From NCBI GenBank assembly GCA_041984585.1, contig JBHIXX010000003.1, positions 1 through 64,000 of the forward strand: a DNA stretch of 64,000 nt. Reading direction: 5' to 3'. The translations under genes were made by a program, and so were the position numbers. Under the pieces are notes generated by a model. That model saw nothing but the letters and a program-made list of their open reading frames with translations. It made no database searches and was not told where the DNA came from. The DNA comes from Pseudolysinimonas_A sp041984585 (GTDB lineage Bacteria; Actinomycetota; Actinomycetes; Actinomycetales; Microbacteriaceae). Shown here piece after piece: positions 40,735 through 49,257 of the stretch. Positions within the stretch are counted from its first letter, which is position 1; each line of letters begins with the position of its first letter.

Positions 40735-40772
40735 GATGAAGGCTGATTCGGGGCAATGACGAGGTGACAGGC

Positions 40773-41588
40773 ATGGCACTCACGCCGGAAGACGTGGTCA
40801 ACAAGCGGTTCAATCCCACCAAGTTCCGCGAGGGGTACGACCAGGACGAGGTCGACGACTTCCTCGACGAGGTGGTCGTCGAGCTGCGGCGCCTGAACCA
40901 GGAGAACGACGAGCTGCGCCAGCGCCTCGTCGCGAGCGACTCGCGCGTGCAGGAGCTGCAGCGTCAGCTCCAGGCCGCCCAGCAGGCCGCCGCCGCGCAG
41001 CCCCAGCCGATGGCGCCGCCGCAGCAGATGGCCCCGCCCGCCCCCGAGCCGGTCGCCGCCCCCGAGCCGGCGTTCGCCCAGCAGGGCTTCGACCCGGCCG
41101 CGATGGACCCGGGCAACACCAACAACCTGCTCCAGCTCGCCCGCCGCCTCCACGAGGAGCACGTGCGTGAGGGCATGGAGAAGCGCGACCAGCTCATCGC
41201 CGAGGGCCACGCCACCGCCGCGCGGGTCGTCTCCGAGGCCGAGCAGTCGCAGCGCGAGCAGCTCGGCCGCCTCGAGCAGGAGCGCCAGGAGCTCGAGCGC
41301 AAGGTCGACGAGCTCCGCGGCTTCGAGCGCGAGTACCGCGCGAAGCTCAAGGGCTACATCGAGGGGCAGCTGCGCGAGCTCGAGAGCACGTCGGCGATGC
41401 CCGGCGGCGCCTCGCAGCCCGCGGCCGTGACCGCCGGCCCGTCGGCCGCCGAGCCGGAGCCCGCCGCGCAGCCGCAGTACCAGGCCGCGCAGCCGCAGTA
41501 CCAGCCGGCCGGACCGGCCTACCCGGCGCCGCAGCAGGGGTACAACGGCTACCCCACCGAGTACCCGGGTTTTGGCGCCGCCAACTGA
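40773..41588 (+). CDS. divIVA: polar growth protein DivIVA/Wag31
   Basis: The 271-residue protein has the N-terminal DivIVA domain MALTPEDVVNKRFNPTKFREGYDQDEVDDFLDEV with coiled coil. A Gln/Ala/Pro-rich middle follows (QQAAAAQPQPMAPPQQ), then a second coiled coil (about 120-205) and a C-terminal tail with PQYQ/AQPQYQP repeats. It marks poles and directs apical wall growth; in mycobacteria it is phosphorylated by PknA/PknB. I start at 40773 rather than an ATG three codons upstream because MALTPEDV is the conserved N terminus. The yggT gene usually found between sepF and divIVA is absent. Confidence 0.96.
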   Translation: MALTPEDVVNKRFNPTKFREGYDQDEVDDFLDEVVVELRRLNQENDELRQRLVASDSRVQELQRQLQAAQQAAAAQPQPMAPPQQMAPPAPEPVAAPEPAFAQQGFDPAAMDPGNTNNLLQLARRLHEEHVREGMEKRDQLIAEGHATAARVVSEAEQSQREQLGRLEQERQELERKVDELRGFEREYRAKLKGYIEGQLRELESTSAMPGGASQPAAVTAGPSAAEPEPAAQPQYQAAQPQYQPAGPAYPAPQQGYNGYPTEYPGFGAAN

Positions 41589-42159
41589 GCGGGTCGTCGG
41601 AGGGCCGCGCGGCCGACTGAGTCTCGCCGCGCTGGGCCTGCTGCTGCTCGTCGCCCTCGTCGCCTACGGACTCGACCAGCTGGCGAAGGCGCTCATCACC
41701 GAGAACCTCCGCGAGGGCGAGATCGTGCCCCTGCTGGGCGAGGTGCTGCAGCTGCACTTCGTCACGAACTCGGGCGCCGCGTTCTCGCTCGGCAGCGGGT
41801 TCACCTGGATCCTGTCGATCGTCTCGTCCGGCGTGGTCGTGCTGATCATCGTGTTCGCGGCCCGAATCCGGTCGCTCGCCTGGGCGACCATGTTCGGGCT
41901 CGTGCTGGGCGGCGCGCTCGGCAACCTCACCGACCGGCTGTTCCGTCCGCCGAGCTTCGGCATGGGGCACGTCGTCGACTTCATCCAGGTCTGGGGCTTC
42001 CCGGCGATCTTCAACGTCGCCGACATCGCGGTGGTGTGCGGCATGGGGCTGTTCATCCTGCTCTCGCTGCGCGGGGTGCGTCTCGACGGCTCGCGGCACG
42101 CGCCGTCCCGGTCCGACGACTCCGCCGCCGCGGTGCCGGACGGCGCCTCCGGGGACTGA
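41572..42159 (+). CDS. lspA: signal peptidase II (prolipoprotein signal peptidase)
   Basis: The 195-residue protein has four membrane helices and the catalytic aspartates in GGALGNLTDRLF and FNVADIAVVCG. It cleaves lipoprotein signal peptides after lipidation; the ctaC product in this window is one lipoprotein. The best start in this frame is TTG at 41572, overlapping divIVA by 17 bases; no ATG or GTG precedes the first helix. The C-terminal tail of about 25 residues is hydrophilic. The pair with the RluD-type gene (one base apart) is the usual order. Confidence 0.93.
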   Translation: MAPPTERVVGGPRGRLSLAALGLLLLVALVAYGLDQLAKALITENLREGEIVPLLGEVLQLHFVTNSGAAFSLGSGFTWILSIVSSGVVVLIIVFAARIRSLAWATMFGLVLGGALGNLTDRLFRPPSFGMGHVVDFIQVWGFPAIFNVADIAVVCGMGLFILLSLRGVRLDGSRHAPSRSDDSAAAVPDGASGD

Positions 42160-42160
42160 C

Positions 42161-43084
42161 GTGGATCACCGCGCCCTGCCCGTGCCCGACGGGCTCGCGG
42201 GCCAGCGCGTCGACGTGGGGCTCGCGAAGCTGCTCGGCTTCTCGCGCACCTTCGCGGCGGAGGTCGCCGATGCCGGGGGAGTGAGTCTCGACGGCGCGGT
42301 GCTCGGAAAGTCCGACCGGCTGCGGGCCGACGGCTGGCTCGAGGTGTCGTGGGAGCCGAAGCGCGACCCCGAGGTGGTGCCGCAGCCCGTCGCCGGCTTC
42401 GGGATCGTGCACGACGACGACGACCTCGTGGTGATCGACAAGCCGGTCGGCGTCGCCGCGCATCCCGCCGTCAGCTGGTCGGGTCCGACCGTGCTCGGCG
42501 CGCTCGCCGCGGCCGGGTTCCGCATCTCCACCTCGGGCCCGGCGGAGCGGCCGGGCATCGTGCACCGCCTCGACGCGGGCACGAGCGGCCTCATGGTGGT
42601 CGCGAAGAGCGAGCGCGCCTACTCGGCGCTGAAGCGCGCGTTCCACGACCGCGAGGTGCGCAAGATCTACCACACCGTCGTGCAGGGGCATCCGGATCCG
42701 CTGGCCGGGACCATCGACGCGCCGGTGGGGCGGCATCCGGGCGCGGACTGGAAGTTCGCCGTCACCGCCGACGGCAAGCACGCCATCACCCACTACGAGA
42801 CGCTCGAGGCGATGCGCGGCGCGTCGCTGCTCGAGATCCACCTCGAGACGGGGCGCACCCACCAGATCCGCGTGCACATGGCGGCGCAGCGGCATCCGTG
42901 CGTCGGCGACATGCTCTACGGCGCCGACCCGAAGCTCGCGGCGCGGCTGGGGCTCTCCCGGCAGTGGCTGCACGCCGTGCGGCTCGGGTTCCGCCACCCG
43001 GGCACCGGGGAGGACGTCGAGTACGCGTCGGAGTACCCCGACGACCTGCAGCATGCCCTCGACCTGCTGCGCGCCGACGCCTGA
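42161..43084 (+). CDS. rluD: RluD-family rRNA pseudouridine synthase
   Basis: The 307-residue protein has an N-terminal S4 RNA-binding domain (GQRVDVGLAKLLGFSRTFAAEVADAGGVSL) and the catalytic motif GIVHRLDAGTSGLMVVAKS containing the essential Asp. ETGRTHQIRVHMA follows. Proteins at this position next to lspA are usually RluD-type, modifying helix 69 of 23S rRNA; sequence alone cannot exclude another Rlu specificity. The GTG begins one base after the lspA stop. Confidence 0.93.
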   Translation: MDHRALPVPDGLAGQRVDVGLAKLLGFSRTFAAEVADAGGVSLDGAVLGKSDRLRADGWLEVSWEPKRDPEVVPQPVAGFGIVHDDDDLVVIDKPVGVAAHPAVSWSGPTVLGALAAAGFRISTSGPAERPGIVHRLDAGTSGLMVVAKSERAYSALKRAFHDREVRKIYHTVVQGHPDPLAGTIDAPVGRHPGADWKFAVTADGKHAITHYETLEAMRGASLLEIHLETGRTHQIRVHMAAQRHPCVGDMLYGADPKLAARLGLSRQWLHAVRLGFRHPGTGEDVEYASEYPDDLQHALDLLRADA

Positions 43085-43151
43085 GCGCGCGCTCCCGGGT
43101 CGAGTTCCGCACGACACGCCGCCGCGGCAGGTGCCGTCGCCCGACGCTGGT

Positions 43152-43157
43152 TATCGT
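43152..43157 (+). promoter_or_regulatory. -10 element TATCGT of dnaE
   Basis: TATCGT precedes the dnaE GTG by 24 bases, leaving a short leader that contains GGAG at 43172-43175 as ribosome binding site. Confidence 0.5.
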
Positions 43158-43181
43158 GGGGGTCGACCCTTCGGAGACGGC

Positions 43182-46100
43182 GTGACGAGCGATTCCTTCG
43201 TGCACCTGCACGTGCACACCGAGTACTCGATGCTCGACGGCGCGGCGCGCGTGAAGGACCTCATGACCGAGGTCGTGCTGCAGAACATGCCGGCGATCGC
43301 GATCACCGATCACGGCAACAACTTCGGCGCCTACGACTTCTGGAAGCAGGCCACCGAGATGGGCGTCAAGCCCATCATCGGGGTCGAGGCCTACCTCACC
43401 CCGGGCACCCATCGCAGCGACAAGACGCGCGTCAAGTGGGGCAACGGCGGTGAGGACGACGTCTCCGGCTCCGGCGCCTACACCCACATGACGATGCTCG
43501 CGTCGAGCACCGAGGGGATGCACAACCTGTTCCGGCTGTCGTCGCTCGCGTCGATGGAGGGCTACTACTTCAACCCCCGGATGGACCGCGAGATCCTCTC
43601 GCAGTACGCGACCGGGCTGATCGCGACGACCGGATGCCCGAGCTCCGAGGTGCAGACCCGGCTCCGGCTCGGCCAGTACGAGGAGGCGCGCCAGGCGGCC
43701 GCCGACTACCGCGACATCTTCGGCGAGGGCAACTACTTCGTCGAGCTGATGGACCACGGGCTCGGTCTCGAGCGCCGGGTGCAGCAGGACCTCTACCGGC
43801 TGGCGAAGGACCTCGGGCTGCCCTACGTGGCCACCAACGACCTGCACTACATCAAGCCCGAGGACTCGACCTCGCAGGAGATCCTGCTCTGCATCAACTC
43901 CGGGTCGACGATGGACGACCCGAACCGGTTCAAGTTCGAGGGCAACGAGTACTACCTGAAGAGCGCCGAGGAGATGCGGCGCATCTTCCGCGAGATCCCG
44001 GAGGCGTGCGACAACACGCTGCTCATCGCCGAGCGCTGCGAGGTCTCGTTCGAGAAGCGCGACCTCATGCCGCGGTTCCCGGTCCCCGACGGTGAGACCG
44101 AGGCGACCTGGTTCGCCAAGGAGGTCGACGCGGGCCTCGCCCGGCGGTTCCCGGGCGGGGTGCCCGACGCGCACCGCGCCCAGGCCGCGTACGAGATCGG
44201 CGTCATCCAGCAGATGGGCTACCCGGGGTACTTCCTCGTGGTCGCCGACTTCATCCGCTGGGCGAAGGAGCAGGGCATCCGCGTCGGCCCGGGCCGCGGC
44301 TCGGCCGCCGGGTCGCTCGTCTCCTACGCGATGGGCATCACCGAGCTCGACCCGCTGCCCTACGGCCTGATCTTCGAGCGGTTCCTCAACCCCGAGCGCG
44401 TCTCGATGCCGGATGTCGACGTCGATTTCGACGACCGGCGGCGCGGCGAGGTCATCCGCTACGTCACCGAGAAGTACGGCGACGACCGGGTCGCCCAGAT
44501 CGTCACCTACGGCACCATCAAGGCCAAGCAGGCGATGAAGGACTCCGCCCGCGTGCTCGGGATGCCGTTCTCGGTCGGCGAGAAGCTGACCAAGGCGCTG
44601 CCCCCGGCCGTGATGGGTAAGGACATGGGTCTCGAGGACGTCGTGACCCCCGACGCGGAGCGCTACAAGGAGGCCGGCGACCTGCGCGCGCTCATCGAGA
44701 CCGATCCGGAGGCCGCGAAGGTCTTCGAGACGGCGCGCGGCATCGAGAACCTGAAGCGCCAGTGGGGGGTGCACGCGGCGGGCGTGATCATGTCGGCCGA
44801 GCCCCTGATCGACGTCGTCCCGCTGATGAAGCGCCCGGACGACGGCGCGATCATCACCCAGTTCGACCAGCCGCCGCTCGAGGACCTCGGCCTCCTCAAG
44901 ATGGACTTCCTGGGGCTGCGCAACCTCACGGTGATCACCGACTGCCTGGCCGCGATCGAGCGGAACACGGGGGAGCGGCTCGACATCGAGGCGCTCGACC
45001 TCGACGAGGACGCGGCCACCTACGACCTGCTCTCGCGGGGCGACACCCTCGGGGTGTTCCAGCTCGACGGCGGGGCGATGCGCTCGCTGCTGCGCCAGTT
45101 GAAGCCGACCAACTTCGAGGACATCTCCGCCGTCATCGCCCTGTACCGCCCGGGCCCGATGGGCATGAACTCGCACACCAACTACGCGCTCCGCAAGAAC
45201 GGGCTGCAGCAGTCGGAGCCGATCCACCCGGAGCTGGCGGAGCCGCTGCGCGAGATCCTCGACACCACCTTCGGCCTGATCGTCTACCAGGAGCAGGTCA
45301 TGGCGGTGGCGCAGAAGGTCGCCGGCTTCACGCTCGGGCAGGCCGACGTGCTGCGGCGCGCGATGGGCAAGAAGAAGAAGTCGGAGCTCGACAAGCAGTT
45401 CGTCGACTTCAAGGCGGGCATGACCGCGAACGGCTACTCCGACGGCGCCGTGCAGACGCTGTGGGACACCCTCATGCCGTTCGCGGACTACGCGTTCAAC
45501 AAGGCGCACAGCGCCGGCTACGGGGTGCTGTCGTACTGGACGGCCTACCTCAAGGCGAACCACCCCGCGGAGTACATGGCGGCGCTGCTGACCAGCGTCG
45601 GCGACTCCAAGGACAAGCTCGCGATGTACCTCAACGAGTGCCGCCGGATGGGCATCAAGGTGCTGCCGCCGGATGTCAACGAGTCGGCCGGCGACTTCAC
45701 CGCCGTCGGCGACGACATCCGGTTCGGGATGGGCGCGGTGCGCAACGTCGGGCACGCGGTCGTCGACCTGATCGTCGCAGCCCGCGAGGAGAAGGGCCGC
45801 TTCACCTCGTTCCACGACTTCCTGCGCAAGGTACCGCTGCAGGCGGCCAACAAGCGCCTCGTCGAGTCGCTCATCAAGGCCGGAGCCTTCGACTCCCTCG
45901 GCGACACGCGGCGGGCGCTGGTCGAGATCCACGAGGGCGCGGTCGAGCGCGCGGTGAGCGACAAGCGCAACGAGGCCAACGGGCAGGTCGGGTTCGACTT
46001 CGACTCGCTGTGGGACGAGCCCGACCAGGCGGTCGACGCCGTCCCCGCGCGGCCGGAGTGGGTGAAGCGCGACAAGCTGGCCTTCGAGCGCGAGATGCTC

Positions 46101-46697
46101 GGCCTGTACGTGAGCGACCATCCGCTCGCCGGGCTCGAGCTGACGCTCGCGAAGCACGCGACGATCTCGATCGCCGAGCTGATCGGCGGGGAGTCGGCAT
46201 CCGACGGCGAGACGGTGACGATCGCCGGGCTGCTGACCAGCGTGCAGCACCGCACCGCGCGGCTCTCCGGCAACGGCTTCGGCATCGTGCAGGTCGAGGA
46301 CTTCGGCGGCGAGGTGACCGTCATGTTCCTCGGCAAGGCGTACCAGGAGTTCTCGCCCGCGCTGGAGTCGGACTCGATCGCCGTGATCAAGGGGCGGGTG
46401 CAGGTGCGCGACGACGGGGTGGCGCTGCACGCCGTGAGCCTGTTCATCCCCGACACCGGCCAGAGCCTGGGATCGGGTCCGCTGGTGATCTCGGTCGCCG
46501 AGAACCGGGCGACCACCGAGGTGGTGTCGCGGCTCAACGACGTGCTCATCCGGCACCGCGGCGAGAACGAGGTTCGGCTGCGCCTGGTGCGCGGCGAGAA
46601 CGCCCGGATGTTCGAGATCCCGTACCCGGTGAGCGTCACCGCCGACCTCTACGGCGAGCTGAAGAGCCTGCTCGGGCCGAACTGCATCGTCACCTGA
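43182..46697 (+). CDS. dnaE: DNA polymerase III alpha subunit
   Basis: The 1171-residue replicative polymerase begins with a PHP domain (VHLHVHTEYSMLDGAARVKDL, ITDHGNNFGAYDFW). Its metal-binding histidines look intact, as in proofreading-competent actinobacterial DnaE1. The catalytic core has GPGRGSAAGSLVSYAMGIT and PDVDVDFDDRRRGEVIRY (the catalytic Asp residues), followed by the tandem HhH region and a C-terminal OB fold (GETVTIAGLLTSVQHRTARLSGNGFGIVQVEDF). Length and gene position after lspA and rluD identify the essential DnaE1, not the mutagenic DnaE2. Confidence 0.97.
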   Translation: MTSDSFVHLHVHTEYSMLDGAARVKDLMTEVVLQNMPAIAITDHGNNFGAYDFWKQATEMGVKPIIGVEAYLTPGTHRSDKTRVKWGNGGEDDVSGSGAYTHMTMLASSTEGMHNLFRLSSLASMEGYYFNPRMDREILSQYATGLIATTGCPSSEVQTRLRLGQYEEARQAAADYRDIFGEGNYFVELMDHGLGLERRVQQDLYRLAKDLGLPYVATNDLHYIKPEDSTSQEILLCINSGSTMDDPNRFKFEGNEYYLKSAEEMRRIFREIPEACDNTLLIAERCEVSFEKRDLMPRFPVPDGETEATWFAKEVDAGLARRFPGGVPDAHRAQAAYEIGVIQQMGYPGYFLVVADFIRWAKEQGIRVGPGRGSAAGSLVSYAMGITELDPLPYGLIFERFLNPERVSMPDVDVDFDDRRRGEVIRYVTEKYGDDRVAQIVTYGTIKAKQAMKDSARVLGMPFSVGEKLTKALPPAVMGKDMGLEDVVTPDAERYKEAGDLRALIETDPEAAKVFETARGIENLKRQWGVHAAGVIMSAEPLIDVVPLMKRPDDGAIITQFDQPPLEDLGLLKMDFLGLRNLTVITDCLAAIERNTGERLDIEALDLDEDAATYDLLSRGDTLGVFQLDGGAMRSLLRQLKPTNFEDISAVIALYRPGPMGMNSHTNYALRKNGLQQSEPIHPELAEPLREILDTTFGLIVYQEQVMAVAQKVAGFTLGQADVLRRAMGKKKKSELDKQFVDFKAGMTANGYSDGAVQTLWDTLMPFADYAFNKAHSAGYGVLSYWTAYLKANHPAEYMAALLTSVGDSKDKLAMYLNECRRMGIKVLPPDVNESAGDFTAVGDDIRFGMGAVRNVGHAVVDLIVAAREEKGRFTSFHDFLRKVPLQAANKRLVESLIKAGAFDSLGDTRRALVEIHEGAVERAVSDKRNEANGQVGFDFDSLWDEPDQAVDAVPARPEWVKRDKLAFEREMLGLYVSDHPLAGLELTLAKHATISIAELIGGESASDGETVTIAGLLTSVQHRTARLSGNGFGIVQVEDFGGEVTVMFLGKAYQEFSPALESDSIAVIKGRVQVRDDGVALHAVSLFIPDTGQSLGSGPLVISVAENRATTEVVSRLNDVLIRHRGENEVRLRLVRGENARMFEIPYPVSVTADLYGELKSLLGPNCIVT

Positions 46698-46751
46698 CGG
46701 GCGGACGCCGGTCCGTGACGGGCCGAGGCGCGTTCGTCGCGGCGTCGAGCC

Positions 46752-47285
46752 TCAGGCGAGGTCGCCCGGCACGTGGTACGCGCGCTCGTGGTAGAGCAGG
46801 GGTACGTCGGGGTCGCCCAGCCCGCCGTCCTCGATGCGCACGACGACCACCGCGTTCTCCTCGACCGGCTCGCGCACCACGATGCGGCCGAGCATCCAGG
46901 CGGTGACGTCGGCGAGCAGCGGCAGCCCGAGCGGCCCGGGCGACCAGTGGTCGCCGGTGAAGCGGGCGTCGTGGTCGCCGGCCATCCGCTCGGCGAGGGC
47001 GCGGTTGCGGCGCCCGAGCAGGTGGATGAGCACATGGTCGGTGCCGACCACGGCGGGCCAGGCCGTCGACACCCGCGCCATGTTGAACGTCGCGAGCGGC
47101 GGACGCGCGGCGAGCGAGGCGAGCGACGTCGCCGTGAAGCCGACGGGGGCTCCGCCCGGGTCGCGCGCGGTCACCACCGCGACGCCGGCGGCGTGACGGC
47201 GGAAGGCGAGACGGAAGGCCTCGATGTCGCCGTCGGCACTCGCATCCTGCACGTCTCCATCCAACCGGATGCCGTGGCCCGGCAT
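46752..47285 (-). CDS. flavin reductase-domain protein
   Basis: The 177-residue protein matches the FMN-binding flavin reductase family: FRRHAAGVAVVTARDPGGAPVGFTATSLASLAARPPLATFNMARVSTAWP is characteristic, as is HWSPGPLGLPLLADVTAWMLGRIV near the C terminus. Members reduce free FMN with NAD(P)H or supply reduced flavin to a monooxygenase. No monooxygenase partner is adjacent, so its role is open. The ATG at 47285 is preceded by no clear ribosome binding site; a start at the GTG a few codons later would remove only the variable N terminus. Confidence 0.88.
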   Translation of the reverse strand: MPGHGIRLDGDVQDASADGDIEAFRLAFRRHAAGVAVVTARDPGGAPVGFTATSLASLAARPPLATFNMARVSTAWPAVVGTDHVLIHLLGRRNRALAERMAGDHDARFTGDHWSPGPLGLPLLADVTAWMLGRIVVREPVEENAVVVVRIEDGGLGDPDVPLLYHERAYHVPGDLA

Positions 47286-47338
47286 TCCCGCGTCGGGGTG
47301 ATCCCGCGTCCCGGCGATCCTGCATCCGACGCTCCGCG

Positions 47339-47344
47339 TAGGCT
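47339..47344 (+). promoter_or_regulatory. -10 element TAGGCT of hisD
   Basis: TAGGCT ends nine bases before the hisD ATG, giving a leaderless or nearly leaderless transcript. Confidence 0.5.
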
Positions 47345-47353
47345 TGACCGGCC

Positions 47354-48661
47354 ATGATCACGACCCTCGACCTCCGCGGCCGCCGCCTCTCCCGCACCGA
47401 GCTGGCCACGGTGGTCCATCGCGCCGAGGTGGACGTCTCGGCGGCGACCCCGGTCGCCCGCGACCTCATCGCCGACGTGCGCGAGCGCGGCGCGGAGGCC
47501 CTCGACGACCAGGCCTCGCGCTTCGACGGCGGCACGGCCACCGCCATCCGGGTCGACCCGGCGGCGATCACGGCGGCGGCCGCCGCGCTGCCGCGCGAGG
47601 TGCGGGCCGCGCTCGACGAGGCGATCGCCCGGGAGCGGGAGGCGAGCCGGGCCCAGGTGCCCCCCGCCGCGGTCACCGAGCTGGCGCCGGGCGCGCGCAT
47701 CACGCAGCGCTGGCACCCGGTCGACCGCGTCGGCCTCTACATCCCCGGCGGCAAGGCCGTCTACCCGTCGAGCGTGGTCATGAACGTCGTCCCCGCGCAG
47801 GTGGCCGGCGTCGGGTCGATCGCGCTGGCCTCTCCGCCGCAGGCCGACCACGACCACGCGGTGCACCCGCTCATCCTCGGTGCCGCCGGGGTGCTGGGCG
47901 TCGACGAGGTCTACGCGATGGGCGGAGCGGGGGCGATCGGGGCCCTCGCCTACGGCGTCCCGTCGCTCGCCCTCGACCCGGTCGACGTGGTCGCCGGGCC
48001 CGGCAACGCCTACGTCGCCGCCGCGAAGCGCATCGTGCAGGGCGACGTCGGGATCGACGCCGAGGCCGGTCCGAGCGAGGTGCTCGTGATCGCCGACGCG
48101 ACCGCCGACCCCGTTGTCGTGGCGGCCGACCTGATCAGCCAGGCCGAGCACGACGAGTCGGCCGCCGCCGTGCTGGTGACCGACGACGAGCCGCTCGCCG
48201 GCGCCGTGCGCGCCGAACTCGAGCGCCAGACGGCGACCACCGCCGCGCGCACCCGCGTCCTCGCGGCGCTCGGCGGTCCGCAGTCCGCCATCGTCCTGGT
48301 CGACGACCTCGGCGTCGCCGCCGCGGTGAGCGACGCCTACGCGCCCGAGCACCTCGAGATCCAGACCGCCGACCCGGGGTCGGTGCTCGACCGCATCTCG
48401 CACGCCGGCGCGATCTTCCTCGGGCGCGACGCCCCGGTGAGCCTCGGCGACTACCTCGCCGGGTCGAACCACATCCTGCCCACGGGCGGCACGGCGCGCT
48501 TCGCGTCGGGCATCACGTCGGCGACGTTCCTGAGGCCGCAGCAGATCGTCGAGTACGACGCCGAGGCGCTGCGCGCGGTGCGCCCGCACATCCGGGCGCT
48601 GAGCGACGCGGAGCACCTGCCGGCGCACGGCGACGCGGTCGACGCCCGCTTCCGGGACTGA
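47354..48661 (+). CDS. hisD: histidinol dehydrogenase
   Basis: The 435-residue enzyme oxidises L-histidinol to L-histidine in two NAD-dependent steps. Family motifs include VGLYIPGGKAVYPSSVVMNVVPA, AMGGAGAIGALAYG, GPGNAYVAAAKRIVQGDVGIDAEAGPSEVLVIAD, DLISQAEHDESA (zinc and catalytic residues) and YAPEHLEI. The usual next genes of the his operon (hisC, hisB) do not follow; nrdR does, so hisD is separate here or starts a rearranged locus. Confidence 0.96.
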   Translation: MITTLDLRGRRLSRTELATVVHRAEVDVSAATPVARDLIADVRERGAEALDDQASRFDGGTATAIRVDPAAITAAAAALPREVRAALDEAIAREREASRAQVPPAAVTELAPGARITQRWHPVDRVGLYIPGGKAVYPSSVVMNVVPAQVAGVGSIALASPPQADHDHAVHPLILGAAGVLGVDEVYAMGGAGAIGALAYGVPSLALDPVDVVAGPGNAYVAAAKRIVQGDVGIDAEAGPSEVLVIADATADPVVVAADLISQAEHDESAAAVLVTDDEPLAGAVRAELERQTATTAARTRVLAALGGPQSAIVLVDDLGVAAAVSDAYAPEHLEIQTADPGSVLDRISHAGAIFLGRDAPVSLGDYLAGSNHILPTGGTARFASGITSATFLRPQQIVEYDAEALRAVRPHIRALSDAEHLPAHGDAVDARFRD

Positions 48662-48676
48662 TCGCGGCCGGGCGAT

Positions 48677-48682
48677 TATCCT
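48677..48682 (+). promoter_or_regulatory. -10 element TATCCT of nrdR
   Basis: TATCCT ends nine bases before the ATG of nrdR. Confidence 0.5.
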
Positions 48683-48691
48683 GGTCGCACC

Positions 48692-49183
48692 ATGTATTGC
48701 CCGTTCTGCCGGCATCCGGACAGCCGCGTCATCGACTCGCGCACGAGCGATGACGGCCTCGCCATCCGCCGGCGCCGCCAGTGCCCGGAGTGCGGGCGGC
48801 GGTTCAGCACGACCGAGACGGCGAGCCTGAGCGTCATCAAGCGCAGCGGGGTCGCCGAGCCGTTCAGCCGGGAGAAGATCATCGCCGGCGTGCGCAAGGC
48901 GTGCCAGGGCCGCCCGGTCACCGATTCCGATCTCGCCCAGCTGGCGCAGCGGGTTGAGGAGTCGGTGCGGGCGACGGGCGTCTCGCAGATCGACGCGAAC
49001 GACATCGGCCTGGCGATCCTGCCGCCGCTGCGCGAGCTGGACGAGGTCGCCTACCTGCGCTTCGCGAGCGTCTACCAGGCGTTCGACTCGCTCGACGACT
49101 TCGAGACCGCGATCGCCCTGTTGCGGGTCGAGAACGCCACCGGCGAGCTCGAGGCGGCGCGCGAACCCGGCTCCGAGTCCTGA
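48692..49183 (+). CDS. nrdR: transcriptional repressor NrdR
   Basis: The 163-residue protein has the zinc ribbon MYCPFCRHPDSRVIDSR...RRRRQCPECGRRFSTTE (four cysteines) followed by an ATP-cone domain (VIKRSGVAEPFSREKIIAGVRKACQGRPV). It senses (d)ATP and represses ribonucleotide reductase genes through NrdR boxes. No nrd gene or obvious box lies in this window, so its targets are elsewhere. Length is normal. Confidence 0.97.
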   Translation: MYCPFCRHPDSRVIDSRTSDDGLAIRRRRQCPECGRRFSTTETASLSVIKRSGVAEPFSREKIIAGVRKACQGRPVTDSDLAQLAQRVEESVRATGVSQIDANDIGLAILPPLRELDEVAYLRFASVYQAFDSLDDFETAIALLRVENATGELEAAREPGSES

Positions 49184-49242
49184 CCGCGCGGCGCCCGGCG
49201 GGGTCGTCGGCGCGCGTGTCGTCGGCGCTCGCGCCGCCCGGA

Positions 49243-49248
49243 TAGCCT
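49243..49248 (+). promoter_or_regulatory. -10 element TAGCCT of pyrD
   Basis: TAGCCT ends nine bases before the pyrD ATG at 49258. Confidence 0.5.
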
Positions 49249-49257
49249 GGGCGCGGC

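Noticed and set aside
42786..46556. 1256-codon open frame antisense to rluD and dnaE
   Set aside because: It lies opposite conserved genes, has biased composition and no recognisable domain. Long antisense frames are expected when third positions are almost always G or C.
46695..46723. TGACGGGC repeated at the dnaE stop codon (period 21) as another stop-spanning duplication
   Set aside because: Only eight to ten bases match, which is not convincing in DNA of this composition.
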